From: Pseudomonadota bacterium
GTDB taxonomy: Bacteria > Pseudomonadota > Gammaproteobacteria > Steroidobacterales > Steroidobacteraceae
Assembly (NCBI GenBank): GCA_021850555.1
Contig: JAJZLX010000083.1
Coordinates: 1-11,784, forward strand
Direction: 5' to 3'
DNA length: 11,784 nucleotides
Part shown: positions 1-6,271 of the stretch, in pieces
How the letters are laid out: the number at the start of each line of letters is the position of its first letter
Position numbering within the stretch: the stretch's first letter is position 1
Translations under genes and position numbers: made by a program
Notes under the pieces: model-generated
What the model saw: only the letters and a program-made list of their open reading frames with translations
Told to the model about the DNA's origin: nothing
The model's database searches: none

Positions 1-2
1 CG

Positions 3-1013
3 GAAGAACGCGCGGTGATCGACGGTGTCCGCGCGATGACGCTTGGCGCATCGCTCGTGCATGCCTCGCCCGGGCTCTATCACGACCGCGCGGTGGACGT
101 GCGGGCCGCGCTTGTCACGATTCCCGAAGCCTGCGACCTACTACGTCCGCTCCTCGCAGGCGGCAAGAGCAAAGTCGCGGGCAGGCTCGCCGGCGCGCTG
201 CGCAACGTCGGCCGCGAACGCGTCGCGGATGAGGTCCTCGCCGCAATGCGCACAGCAGGCTACGTAGTCCAGGAGAACGACCCCTGCGAAGATGCCGCCC
301 CTGTCGTGTTTTCGAGCCGCGAGCGTTCGCCCTATGTGGGTCGGTTGCGTCTGCAATGGGCGCGCATGCGTCCGAGGGTGCTCGAGCATTTCCTGCCCGC
401 GCCGGCCTCGCCGGTCGCGGCGACCTACCTTCAGCAGGTGGACGAGGTATACCGCGCCGACGCGTACCACTCATTGTCGATAGAGGGCTACACAGTCAGT
501 GACGCTCTCATCGAGCGCGTGCGTTCGGGCCTATGGAATCCGCAGCACAACGAGCAGGACCGACTCGATCGTAATGCGCTCGCGGCGCGCGGCTACTGGC
601 AGGCGTTCCAGCGCGTGAAAGAGTCCGTGGCGCGCGTGCTCGCCGGCGAGAACGCCGGCGTGGTCGCCGAAGCAGTGCACGGGGACGGGTATCGGGAGTT
701 GTTCGGGCCCTCGGTGGCGGCCGGCCTCCTGAACGCCGCCGATCTCGCCGGATACCGCGCAGGACAAGGGTTCATCCGGCGCTCGATGCACGTGCCTCCG
801 CCGGTCGAGGCAGTGCGCGATCTGATGCCCGAGTTCTTCGCGTTGCTGGCTGCGGAGCCTGCGCCGGCGGCGATGCGCATGCCCCCGTCCATCGTCTTCT
901 GTGCCGCAAACCCGAGCCGCTTCAAGCGCGGATCACGGTCCTCGGGCTTGATCACGAATGCCGTGCTGCCATCGCCAGCGCGACTCTCTCTCGGCCCGAT
1001 GAGGGGCGCGTGA
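3..1013 (+). pseudogene. Fic-family protein, 5'-partial and truncated before the catalytic motif
   Basis: The reading frame is already open at the left edge (E-E-R-A before a GTG at 15), so the true start lies outside the window. Counting from that GTG, residues 107-200 look like the helical part of a large Fic (AMP-transferase) protein. YHSLSIEGYTVSDALIERV (151-169) contains the inhibitory helix motif S153-x-x-x-E157-G158 of Fic enzymes that carry their own N-terminal inhibitor. It is followed by the usual RNALAARGYWQAF segment (187-198). Similarity runs to about EFFALLAAEP (273-282). The Fic core should follow within a few dozen residues, with the HPFxxGNGR loop that binds ATP-Mg and supplies the catalytic His. 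It is absent: the last ~45 residues are unlike any Fic sequence and the frame stops at 1013. The inhibitor part therefore survives and the catalytic part does not. I infer a 3' deletion leaving a non-functional remnant. Confidence 0.75.
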
Positions 1014-1157
1014 GCCGCAGGGCATGTCTGAGTCGGGGTTCAGGGATGCAGGGCCACTCAGCACCTCAGCGGATCGGCCCATGCCGACCCCGGCAGTCAG
1101 ACTCGGCGGACAACACGGCCGCGGCATCCGCCAGGATGACGGGCGAGTTCTCCATTC

Positions 1158-1679
1158 CTATGCCAGGACCTCGTATTCGCTCTTGACGAGCCCGCTCGGG
1201 TACTGGCGGGTCTCGATATGCTTCAGCATGAGGTCCCGGGTCGTCGGGCCGAACAGCGGGACTCCAGCGCCGATGATCACCGGGACGCGCGTGATGGTCA
1301 GGCGCTGGATGAGCCCGGCCTGCAGAAACGACTGGATGGTAAGGCCGCCATCAACGTATGCGTGCCGCAAGCCGCGCCGTGTGAGCGCCGCCACGATTTG
1401 CGCGGGAGTGCCCGACATTCGCTCGACGACGGCTCGCGCGGGAGCGGGACTGAGGGCTTTCCTGCTCAACACGAATACGGGCTTCTCGCCATAGGGCCAC
1501 TCCTCGAATGCCCGGACGACCTCATAGGTGTTGCGCCCGATGATCAGCGCATCGACCGATGCCATGAATTCATCGTAGCCGTGCGGCTCGCCGCCGTTCG
1601 GCGGAAGAAAATCGAGCGCCCCGTCCGGGCGGGCCAGGTAACCGTCGACGCTGGTGCCGACGAAGACGGATGCTTTCAT
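1158..1679 (-). CDS. Dihydrofolate reductase family protein (RibD C-terminal-like)
   Basis: A 173-residue single-domain protein of the DHFR/RibD-C reductase fold, the usual length for the small YyaP/YwjB-type members. Visible landmarks are the N-terminal strand and loop ASVFVGTSVDGYLARPDG (3-20), the mid-domain IIGRNTYE (46-53) that binds the dinucleotide phosphate in the family, and the C-terminal YVDGGLTIQSFLQAGLIQRL (108-127) followed by ITRVPVIIGAGVPLFG. NAD(P)H-dependent reduction of a small pterin- or pyrimidine-like substrate is what the family does; the substrate cannot be read from sequence. I chose the ATG at 1679 because GGCGGGG sits just upstream and MKASVF begins the first strand. 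An in-frame ATG at 1700 would add seven residues. It stands alone, next to a decayed acetyltransferase on the same strand. Confidence 0.88.
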   Translation of the reverse strand: MKASVFVGTSVDGYLARPDGALDFLPPNGGEPHGYDEFMASVDALIIGRNTYEVVRAFEEWPYGEKPVFVLSRKALSPAPARAVVERMSGTPAQIVAALTRRGLRHAYVDGGLTIQSFLQAGLIQRLTITRVPVIIGAGVPLFGPTTRDLMLKHIETRQYPSGLVKSEYEVLA

Positions 1680-1696
1680 TGTCGCCCCGCCAGGGA

Positions 1697-2071
1697 TCAT
1701 GTATTAGGTGTAACTCGCCACAGTCGGGGCTTGCGCTCCTCAGGATCCGCTCGCCCCGCGCACTCCTCGGGAATGCCGTGACCGGCGTCTGTTGCGGCCT
1801 GGGTCATGAATCTCACCATTGCGTGGCCTGCCGCTGCGGTGGGCGAGGGCATGCTCGGGTCTGCCGTGGCGAAATCATAACGTTCTGCGCGGTCCTGCGG
1901 ACGCAGCTGATCAAGAGGGCTCTTCGGCCGGCGGGCCTCGCGCGTCGCCTGCCGGGACCGAATGCGAACCTGAGCGACAGCGAGGGCATCCTCAGGAGCG
2001 GCGGAACGAACTCGCGCAGCTCGGGAAATCGTCCGACTGGCTGCGCCGCTCGTGAGCAGCGCCCCGCACAC
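1697..2071 (-). pseudogene. GNAT-family N-acetyltransferase remnant
   Basis: On the minus strand this open frame carries the recognisable N-terminal third of a GNAT acetyltransferase, at about 2014-1781: VRSAAPEDALAVAQVRIRS, then LDQLRPQDRAERYDFATADP. Intact relatives have the same order (R-P-A-x-P-x-D-A-x-A-V-A, then V-R-S-W-Q-A, then L-x-x-L-x-P-x-D-R-A-x-R-Y). Between the two blocks, where the family has Y-R-G-L-L-P, the sequence reads REARRPKSP, which suggests compensating small indels or drift. The acetyl-CoA-binding half (the R/Q-x-x-G-x-G/A loop and beyond) is missing altogether; the frame runs into unrelated sequence and stops. No convincing start codon or ribosome site precedes the conserved block. 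I read it as a decayed gene; a short expressed peptide is unlikely. Confidence 0.6.
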
Positions 2072-2582
2072 TCAATGCCGAGCGTGACCGACAGCCTTGG
2101 GGCAATCCATCGAGCGCCGCCGATCGCGCGCCATGGCCGAACGTGCCGCCGCCTCTCCTGACTTACCCCGCCAGATGCATATTTTCGGAGCCTCGGGTCC
2201 TGGAACGCCTGTCATTCACCCGCGAATGCGTGGACCGGCCCATGACTGACGGGATTCCGGGATGATGGCGGAGACCATTCCGGCGCCATGACGGACACCG
2301 TTCCGGGCTGATGCCGGACATTTGGGCGGACGGCCGGATTGCTGTCCGCCAGGGCCGGTGTGCGCAGCTTCAGGGGGGTGCGAGCTTGAGCCCGACCTAG
2401 AGCCTGTCAAATGACCCACGAGAAACAGTGGTCACTTCGCCGGATTCCGGTCAATTTGGACAGCAGTGCGAGGGAGCAGTGATTTTACATAATGCGGCAC
2501 TGCGCTTCCGTTTGACGACCAACGCCTGAATATCGTAGCGTCAAAAAAAACAAGATCATCCTACCGATTCGATCCCTTCACT
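2072..2582. other. Gene-free accessory stretch with insertion-sequence-like scars
   Basis: I find no convincing coding frame on either strand. 2251-2338 carries tandem ~23-bp degenerate repeats (listed separately). 2421-2468 carries a second, different pair of short GGTCA-type units (CAGTGGTCACTTCGCCGGATT, then CGGTCAATTTGGAC) of the kind seen upstream of istA in some IS21-family elements. From about 2480 the base composition drops (TTTTACATAAT near 2493-2503, a run of eight A near 2543-2550), matching the AT-richer gene that follows. A TTGACG at 2512-2517 could be a -35 box for that gene, but no good -10 lies at the right distance. Confidence 0.5.
2251..2338. repeat. Four degenerate ~23-bp tandem repeats, IS21-terminus-like
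   Basis: Units at 2251-2272, 2273-2295, 2296-2318 and a more diverged 2319-2338 share the pattern ATTCCGG-(N4-5)-ATG-(N2)-CGGA; units 2 and 3 also share an ACC before it. Such head-to-tail ~20-bp degenerate repeats at an element end are typical of the IS21 family, where the transposase binds them. No istA or istB gene or fragment is visible nearby, so at most an end or scar remains. The family assignment rests on the pattern only. Confidence 0.45.
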
Positions 2583-3374
2583 ATGCTGAGAGTCGCATTT
2601 GACGCGTCGCTCGCCGTGTTGCTCGCAGGGGTGGCATTAAATTCCATCTCTTACGCGTTGCAACGACGCAAACTTCGCGCTGTCGTAGAGCAACTGACGG
2701 TGGGGTGTGCCGAAGAGATTGATGCGGTTCTGGCGGTCGCGAAATTCATATACGCAAATGTTACGCGCGCGAAGGATCCCGTATTTTTGACCCCGCTCTT
2801 GGCTCCGTTGGGCGGTTCACCTCTCGCGATTCTTCGTCAAGGAGGCTGTTGTTCCGGCATCCACAGGCTATTCATAGCCTGCTTGGGAACAATTGGAATT
2901 CGCGCTGCACAAATCACCCTCTACCCTCATTCCGGAAGATGGTGCCACTGCGCGGTTCAAGTGACCCTCCGGGGCACGGTTTGCATTATTGATGTCGATT
3001 ATGGCGTCATCTACGAAGGTCCGCGGGGAGAATTTATGGGTCTTCGCGATCTTCGCAGCGGAATCGTGCCGTCTTTTCGGGTATTCGCTAACGGACTTAG
3101 CGCGCCGCTCTGCGCGGGGTACTATCGCGACTCTTCGCCGGGGTATCCTTCCAGTTCATATTACGATTTCGATTTTCGCAATACGCGTACGGCAAATTGG
3201 CAGAAGTCGTGGGTGCGAAGAAGAGTCTATGCGTTGCTTCGCGTCTGTTCCCTGGGGCAAGTAGATTCTTTATTTCAGCCGCCATTGCTTGAATGGCCTC
3301 AAATGTTTGTTTCCGTAAGCGGGTTGTGTCTGGCATTGGCGCTGTTCATTGCGCGCGTCGCGGGTGCGGCTTAA
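2583..3374 (+). CDS. Transglutaminase-like cysteine-dependent protein with two membrane segments
   Basis: A 263-residue protein. The centre has the order of a transglutaminase-like (papain-fold) active site: RQGGCCSGIHRLFIACLGTI (85-104) with Cys90 as probable nucleophile at the start of a helix, then GRWCHCAVQV (118-127) with His122, then CIIDVDYG (134-141) with Asp137 or Asp139. These match the family's G-x-C-x-G..., H-x-x-x-x-V and D-P/V-x elements; the third position is the least certain. Hydrophobic segments at about 8-25 and 241-258 flank the domain. Basic residues just after the first (QRRKLR) hint that the domain faces the cytoplasm. There are ten cysteines. No clear Shine-Dalgarno precedes the ATG, so the start is tentative. 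Codon use is markedly less GC-biased than in neighbouring genes, which suggests recent transfer. No partner gene is adjacent, so the substrate (peptide cleavage, crosslinking or deamidation) cannot be given. Confidence 0.65.
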   Translation: MLRVAFDASLAVLLAGVALNSISYALQRRKLRAVVEQLTVGCAEEIDAVLAVAKFIYANVTRAKDPVFLTPLLAPLGGSPLAILRQGGCCSGIHRLFIACLGTIGIRAAQITLYPHSGRWCHCAVQVTLRGTVCIIDVDYGVIYEGPRGEFMGLRDLRSGIVPSFRVFANGLSAPLCAGYYRDSSPGYPSSSYYDFDFRNTRTANWQKSWVRRRVYALLRVCSLGQVDSLFQPPLLEWPQMFVSVSGLCLALALFIARVAGAA

Positions 3375-3747
3375 GGGCTACTGGCGTAGCGGCGTGATCG
3401 TCACGGTGTAGCGCACTCATTGTTGTTTTGCCCCTAATGGGTCGCCATGTCGATGGCTGAGCCTCTCTGCGTACGATGTGTAATCACGCGCAGAGAGCGT
3501 AGTCCGGTGAACGGCAAGGTGCGATGTTGGTGGTCCGCCGCCGGCCGCGTGATCCCCGAGTTCTTCAATCCGCCCGGGAGAGCGGATTTCGACAGCCGCC
3601 ACATGTATCGGGCCCGGCAACCTGGACGCGAGAGCGCCAAAATCATTGCGGCGCAGTGTGACCTCATGACCGGCCTGTACGCTCGCGACGGTCTCAAGCA
3701 GATGCACAGCTGCCGGCCAGACGATCCGCGCCGCTGCCTGAGGGCGA
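3375..3747. other. No recognisable gene
   Basis: Frames are open on both strands (for example 3447-3794 plus and 3417-3884 minus), but neither gives a familiar protein, a good ribosome site or a clear third-position GC bias. The minus frame would also overlap the 3' end of ccdB. The only structure seen is the inverted repeat at 3463-3497. Confidence 0.5.
3463..3497. repeat. Perfect 9-bp inverted repeat, 17-bp loop
   Basis: CTCTCTGCG at 3463-3471 and CGCAGAGAG at 3489-3497 are exact complements. There is no T-run on either side, so this is not an ordinary intrinsic terminator. It lies between the convergent transglutaminase-like gene and ccdAB, about 250 bases past the ccdB stop. It could be a stem that stops or stabilises either transcript, or the relic of an element end. 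Confidence 0.4.
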
Positions 3748-4095
3748 TCACCCCGATTTTTTGCAAGGATTGGGTAGCCCGAACGCGCGCGTGAACAGCT
3801 CATCGAGGACACCGACGATCGAATCACCTTCCGCGGCCAGCGATCCGGCACGCGCGCCCAACTGGTCGTCAGCGAGGGAGACAATCCTCAGCGGATGCAG
3901 GACCACTGCCACGCCCTTGATCTTAAACGTCGGCTTGAGGCGCGGATTCTCGGTCTGCCTGAGCGCAGCTTTCCGGACGAACGGAATCACGACGCGGCGA
4001 TGATAGTCGTCGAACAATGCAGACTGGGCAACAACCACAAACGGCACGCTGTCTCTGTGCCTGCCGGCATGGCGCAGGACGTCGAACTGTCTCAT
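3748..4095 (-). CDS. ccdB: CcdB family toxin (DNA gyrase inhibitor)
   Basis: 115 residues with the CcdB order: MRQFDVLRH (first strand), VPFVVVAQSALFDDYHRRVV (17-36, matching the F-plasmid F-V-D-V-Q-S-D-I...R-R-M-V-I-P block), IPFVRK, a central LKPTFKIKGVAVVLHPLRIV (53-72), and the closing helix GDSIVGVLDELFTRAFG (90-106). CcdB dimers bind the GyrA dimer and trap gyrase on cleaved DNA; CcdA reverses this. In F CcdB the chain ends Trp-Gly-Ile, which contacts gyrase. Here the aligned residues are Phe105-Gly106-Leu107 and eight further residues follow (PNPCKKSG), so the exact end differs. The start ATG shares its A with the ccdA stop (TGATG), so translation is very probably coupled. It is the downstream gene of the operon, as in F. 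Function as a gyrase poison is inferred from family, not shown. Confidence 0.88.
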   Translation of the reverse strand: MRQFDVLRHAGRHRDSVPFVVVAQSALFDDYHRRVVIPFVRKAALRQTENPRLKPTFKIKGVAVVLHPLRIVSLADDQLGARAGSLAAEGDSIVGVLDELFTRAFGLPNPCKKSG

Positions 4096-4346
4096 CAGAG
4101 TGTCGAATGATCAGCCGCGAAGGAGCCGTTCCGCTGCGCAAAGTCATTCCATGAAGCAGCTGTGGCGCGCGCCTGCGCAACGTTGCGCAACCACCGTTCC
4201 CGCTCCTTGGAGACGAACTCGGCGAGGAGCGATTCCACGACGCCTGAGAGATTGTCTGTCATGCCGCTTGCCTCCTCGAGGAGGTTCTCGCTCAATGTGA
4301 GATTGACTGGGCGCTTGTGGACCGTCTGGGTGGCGCTGCGTTTCAC
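4095..4346 (-). CDS. ccdA: CcdA family antitoxin
   Basis: An 83-residue antitoxin starting at a GTG (4346). That start is supported by GGAGG eight bases upstream (plus-strand CCTCC at 4355-4359) and gives the usual family N-terminus (M)KRSATQTVHKRPVNLTL. The open frame continues upstream to an ATG at 4469, but that extension is proline-rich, unlike the family, and runs through the promoter. Residues about 12-45 form the ribbon-helix-helix DNA-binding fold (RPVNLTLSENLLEEA, then DNLSGVVESLLAEFV). The C-terminal tail ASWNDFAQRNGSFAADHSTL has the NGSFAD element that in F CcdA wraps and neutralises CcdB. It overlaps ccdB by one base. CcdA-CcdB complexes normally repress their own promoter, and the palindrome over the -10 box here fits that. 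Confidence 0.88.
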   Translation of the reverse strand: MKRSATQTVHKRPVNLTLSENLLEEASGMTDNLSGVVESLLAEFVSKERERWLRNVAQARATAASWNDFAQRNGSFAADHSTL

Positions 4347-4371
4347 TTCCGGGGCCTCCGCATTCTGCGTA

Positions 4372-4388
4372 TGCGCATTATATGCGCA
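4372..4388 (-). promoter_or_regulatory. ccdAB promoter -10 box inside a perfect palindromic operator
   Basis: TGCGCAT (4372-4378), TAT, ATGCGCA (4382-4388) is a perfect 7-bp inverted repeat. On the minus strand its centre reads TATAAT (4382-4377), a consensus -10 box, with no good -35 at 17 bp. Predicted transcript start is near 4370, about 24 bases before the ccdA GTG. An RHH antitoxin bound here would block RNA polymerase directly. Confidence 0.65.
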
Positions 4389-4511
4389 CTTAGGATCCGT
4401 GGGCGATCGGGCCGGCGGAGCAGGGGGAGCGTGCTCGTGCGTCTCGGTTGACCGGTGTGCAAAGGGCAATGCTTCGCGCTTAGGTTGGGGTGGAATAGTG
4501 CTGGAGTGTTG

Positions 4512-4826
4512 TCACGCCGAGATGCGGCATGAACGGCCCTTCGGCCAGGGAATCTCCGCCGCCGTTTTTTTGCGCAGATCGACTGCAATGTGCGTGATCC
4601 CCGCGTTCTTGACTGCGGCGATGACTCTCGCCACGGCGTGCTCGTAGGGTCCCGTGAGCTTCATGCCGTTCAGCGTGAAGCACCCGATATTGGGCCTCTT
4701 GTCCCCGGACCAGCTGAACCATGGGTTGCGCCGTCCCGCCTTCAACAGGGCCTTGAAATGCGGCAACGGGGTGATGGGCAACTCGAGGCGCCGAAGTGCG
4801 CTGGCGGGCGTGCGCAGCGTCAGCAT
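4512..4826 (-). CDS. Unrecognised 104-aa protein, second gene of an overlapping pair
   Basis: I do not recognise this protein. It is 104 residues, basic, with no signal peptide or membrane segment. Features seen: LELPITPLPHFKALLKAG, then a Trp-rich NPWFSWSGDKRPNIGCF, then GPYEHAVARVIAAVKNAGIT (probable helix) followed by strand-like HIAVDLRKK and a short tail. Third codon positions are strongly GC-biased in this frame, as in real genes here. Its ATG shares a base with the stop of the upstream gene (TGATG), the same coupling as in the nearby ccdAB operon. This is the main argument that both genes are real. No Shine-Dalgarno stands directly before it, consistent with coupled translation. The size and overlap would fit a two-component module such as a toxin-antitoxin pair, but no family motif supports that. 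An in-frame upstream ATG (4910) is unlikely because it would overlap the other gene by 85 bases. Confidence 0.5.
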   Translation of the reverse strand: MLTLRTPASALRRLELPITPLPHFKALLKAGRRNPWFSWSGDKRPNIGCFTLNGMKLTGPYEHAVARVIAAVKNAGITHIAVDLRKKTAAEIPWPKGRSCRISA

Positions 4827-5128
4827 CACGGGCTGCTCGCATGCAGCAGGCCGAGGCAGCGCAATTCGAAGGCGTAGCGCAGCCTGAATCCCGCCCAGTC
4901 GGCGACCCATCCCGCTGTGCCCGCGGACAGCGCCGCAAGGCGCAGGAGGATCTGCCCGGGTTTCTCGCCGCCGATGCGAGCGACGTTCCTGGGAGACAGC
5001 GCCGGATGCATCGCGGGAGCCGGTGATACCAACAGTCCGTTCGACAGCCCGTGCCGCTCCACCGCGAGCGCGCGATGCTGCAGCACGTTCATGCCGAGCT
5101 CAGTCTGTGGATCGTTCGGCGTGCGCAT
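4826..5128 (-). CDS. Unrecognised 100-aa protein, first gene of an overlapping pair
   Basis: I do not recognise this protein. The ATG at 5128 is preceded by AGGAGA with a 5-base spacer, one of the best ribosome sites in the window, and gives MRTPNDPQTELGMNVLQHRA. The middle holds SPAPAMHPALSPRNVARIGG, and the C-terminal half looks helical (PGQILLRLAALSAG, then a Trp/aromatic-rich stretch to GLLHASSP). Codon third positions are GC-rich as expected. The same frame stays open upstream to 5710 without stops, but that part is Arg/Pro/Cys-rich and reads like non-coding GC-rich DNA, so I keep the start at the Shine-Dalgarno. The stop codon overlaps the start of the next gene by one base, so the two products are probably made in fixed ratio. 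A small signal-peptide ORF ends 80 bases upstream on the same strand. Confidence 0.5.
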   Translation of the reverse strand: MRTPNDPQTELGMNVLQHRALAVERHGLSNGLLVSPAPAMHPALSPRNVARIGGEKPGQILLRLAALSAGTAGWVADWAGFRLRYAFELRCLGLLHASSP

Positions 5129-5208
5129 GAGATTCTCCTGCAGCCGCGATGCCCGCCCAATCGGAATCAGACCGCGAATGGAGCCGGCAAGATGCCTCAC
5201 CCCCGGCA

Positions 5209-5400
5209 TCAAACCGGGCGCGGTCCTCTTGGGTCTTGAGAACAGGAGTCGTAGCGTTCGCGGACGGCAGCGAGATCGTGCAGGTGCTGCGTGGCGAGCA
5301 ACGCACTGACGGTGCGCAGATCGATCGGCGGGCTTCGCGCCAGCGCCGCCGCTGACCCGCGATTGATGACGGCAAGGAACGCTATGATCCGGACTCTCAT
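5209..5400 (-). CDS. Small ORF with signal-peptide-like N-terminus (63 aa)
   Basis: The ATG at 5400 follows GAGGAGGG with a good spacer. The product begins MRVRIIAFLAVINRGSAAAL, a basic start and a hydrophobic stretch ending in A-L-A, resembling a Sec signal peptide cleaved before RSPP. An NRG in the middle of the hydrophobic core makes it imperfect. The mature part is only about 42 residues (IDLRTVSALLATQHLHDLAA, then VRERYDS) and the last dozen look random, so a frameshift near 5245 that shortened a longer protein is possible. I recognise no family. The ribosome site lies inside one arm of a perfect 12-base inverted repeat (5405-5416 with 5505-5516), which could control translation. It is on the same strand as the orphan pair downstream. 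Confidence 0.35.
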   Translation of the reverse strand: MRVRIIAFLAVINRGSAAALARSPPIDLRTVSALLATQHLHDLAAVRERYDSCSQDPRGPRPV

Positions 5401-5404
5401 CGGT

Positions 5405-5516
5405 TCCCTCCTCGAGCCCCTCGCCGCCGAGTCCGCTGGGTTGCCTGTGCACGCTGGCCGCGCAAGCGAACGTGCAAGGTGGATTCGAACAGCAATGACA
5501 GACCCTCGAGGAGGGA
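5405..5516 (-). promoter_or_regulatory. Possible Shine-Dalgarno-sequestering stem upstream of the small ORF
   Basis: Read along the minus-strand transcript, TCCCTCCTCGAG (5516-5505) is the exact complement of CTCGAGGAGGGA (5416-5405), which contains the GGAGG ribosome site of the ORF starting at 5400. The arms are 88 bases apart. Pairing would bury the ribosome site. A chance match this long at this distance is improbable but possible. Confidence 0.35.
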
Positions 5517-5681
5517 CGGCGGCGCCCGTGGCGGATCCGATTGAACGGACCCGCCTCGATGCCGCGCAGGCGAAACCCGTGCACGCCAACGTCACCGCTC
5601 CGGGCTGCCCACGCGTGGAATGACCGAGCCTTCAGTGTGGGGGGACGATCACGCCGGCGCGTCAGCTGTCCACTCCCGGGT

Positions 5682-5894
5682 CTAAGAGGATCGCCCGTCG
5701 GGCGCGGCACCCTCGTCGCATTTCGTGCAATTCAGTTCCGCCCCGAGCGCGTCGGCACGCCCCTCGGCAGTTATCACCCAGGGGCGATTGATCCACGGAG
5801 GATTGTGCCGAACGTGCTGGTTGTGACCGCACTCGAGCTCGGCAACCCAGTGCCGGTCTTCGTCAGTGTGAAATCCCGTGATTTTTCTCTTCAT
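5682..5894 (-). CDS. DUF3565 domain-containing protein
   Basis: A complete 70-residue protein of the small DUF3565 family, which is common in proteobacteria and has no assigned function. The match covers nearly its full length: MKRKITGFHTDEDRHWVAEL, then ECGHNQHVRHNPPW (about 21-34), then RPWVITAEGR, then ELNCTKCDEG near the C-terminus. Cys22, the nearby histidines and the C-x-x-C at 56-59 suggest a small metal (zinc) site; that is inference. The ATG at 5894 begins the conserved MKRKI start, although no clear Shine-Dalgarno precedes it. It stands alone; the next same-strand gene starts about 280 bases downstream. Confidence 0.85.
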   Translation of the reverse strand: MKRKITGFHTDEDRHWVAELECGHNQHVRHNPPWINRPWVITAEGRADALGAELNCTKCDEGAAPDGRSS

Positions 5895-6271
5895 GCGCTG
5901 CCGGCTGGCGAATTCCTGCGATTGCTCCGCGGGGCAGAGCGCAGGCTCAGTCGCGACCGATTCTGCGCGACCGACATCGATGCGATTTCATGCCGCGCCG
6001 GCATGCACGATCTTAGGTTTGCGCGTTTTCATATTCAACTCGGCGCCATTCCCTTCGTGGGATGGCGCGCCCCACACACGCACCCACGCTCACAACTGCA
6101 AGGCATCGAGTCGGTGCAAGCCGTTCGATCGTTCAATCGAGGCGCGCAAGGCCGATCCGCAGTGCCGAGTGGGTGATGTCTGCGCACGTCGGCATCGAGA
6201 GGCGCCTTAACGCGCACGGCCTCGCGGTGGCCTTATTGTGTCGGCGGCCGATTGAGGCGCGCGGGCGCATC
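5895..6271. other. No recognisable gene
   Basis: Several frames stay open by GC-richness, on both strands, but none has a ribosome site together with a familiar or well-composed protein. I see no repeats or RNA gene here. The right end merges into the vapB promoter. Confidence 0.5.

Noticed and set aside
3417..3884. A 155-codon minus-strand frame downstream of ccdAB
   Set aside because: It overlaps the 3' part of ccdB by about 137 bases in another frame, has no ribosome site and shows no family similarity.
4347..4469. N-terminal extension of CcdA from an upstream ATG
   Set aside because: It runs through the -10 box and palindrome, is unlike CcdA proteins, and the GTG at 4346 has a proper ribosome site.
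4826..5710. The full 294-codon version of the first orphan gene
   Set aside because: The upstream 194 codons are Arg/Pro/Cys-rich and overlap the small ORF. The strong Shine-Dalgarno at 5128 explains the real start better.
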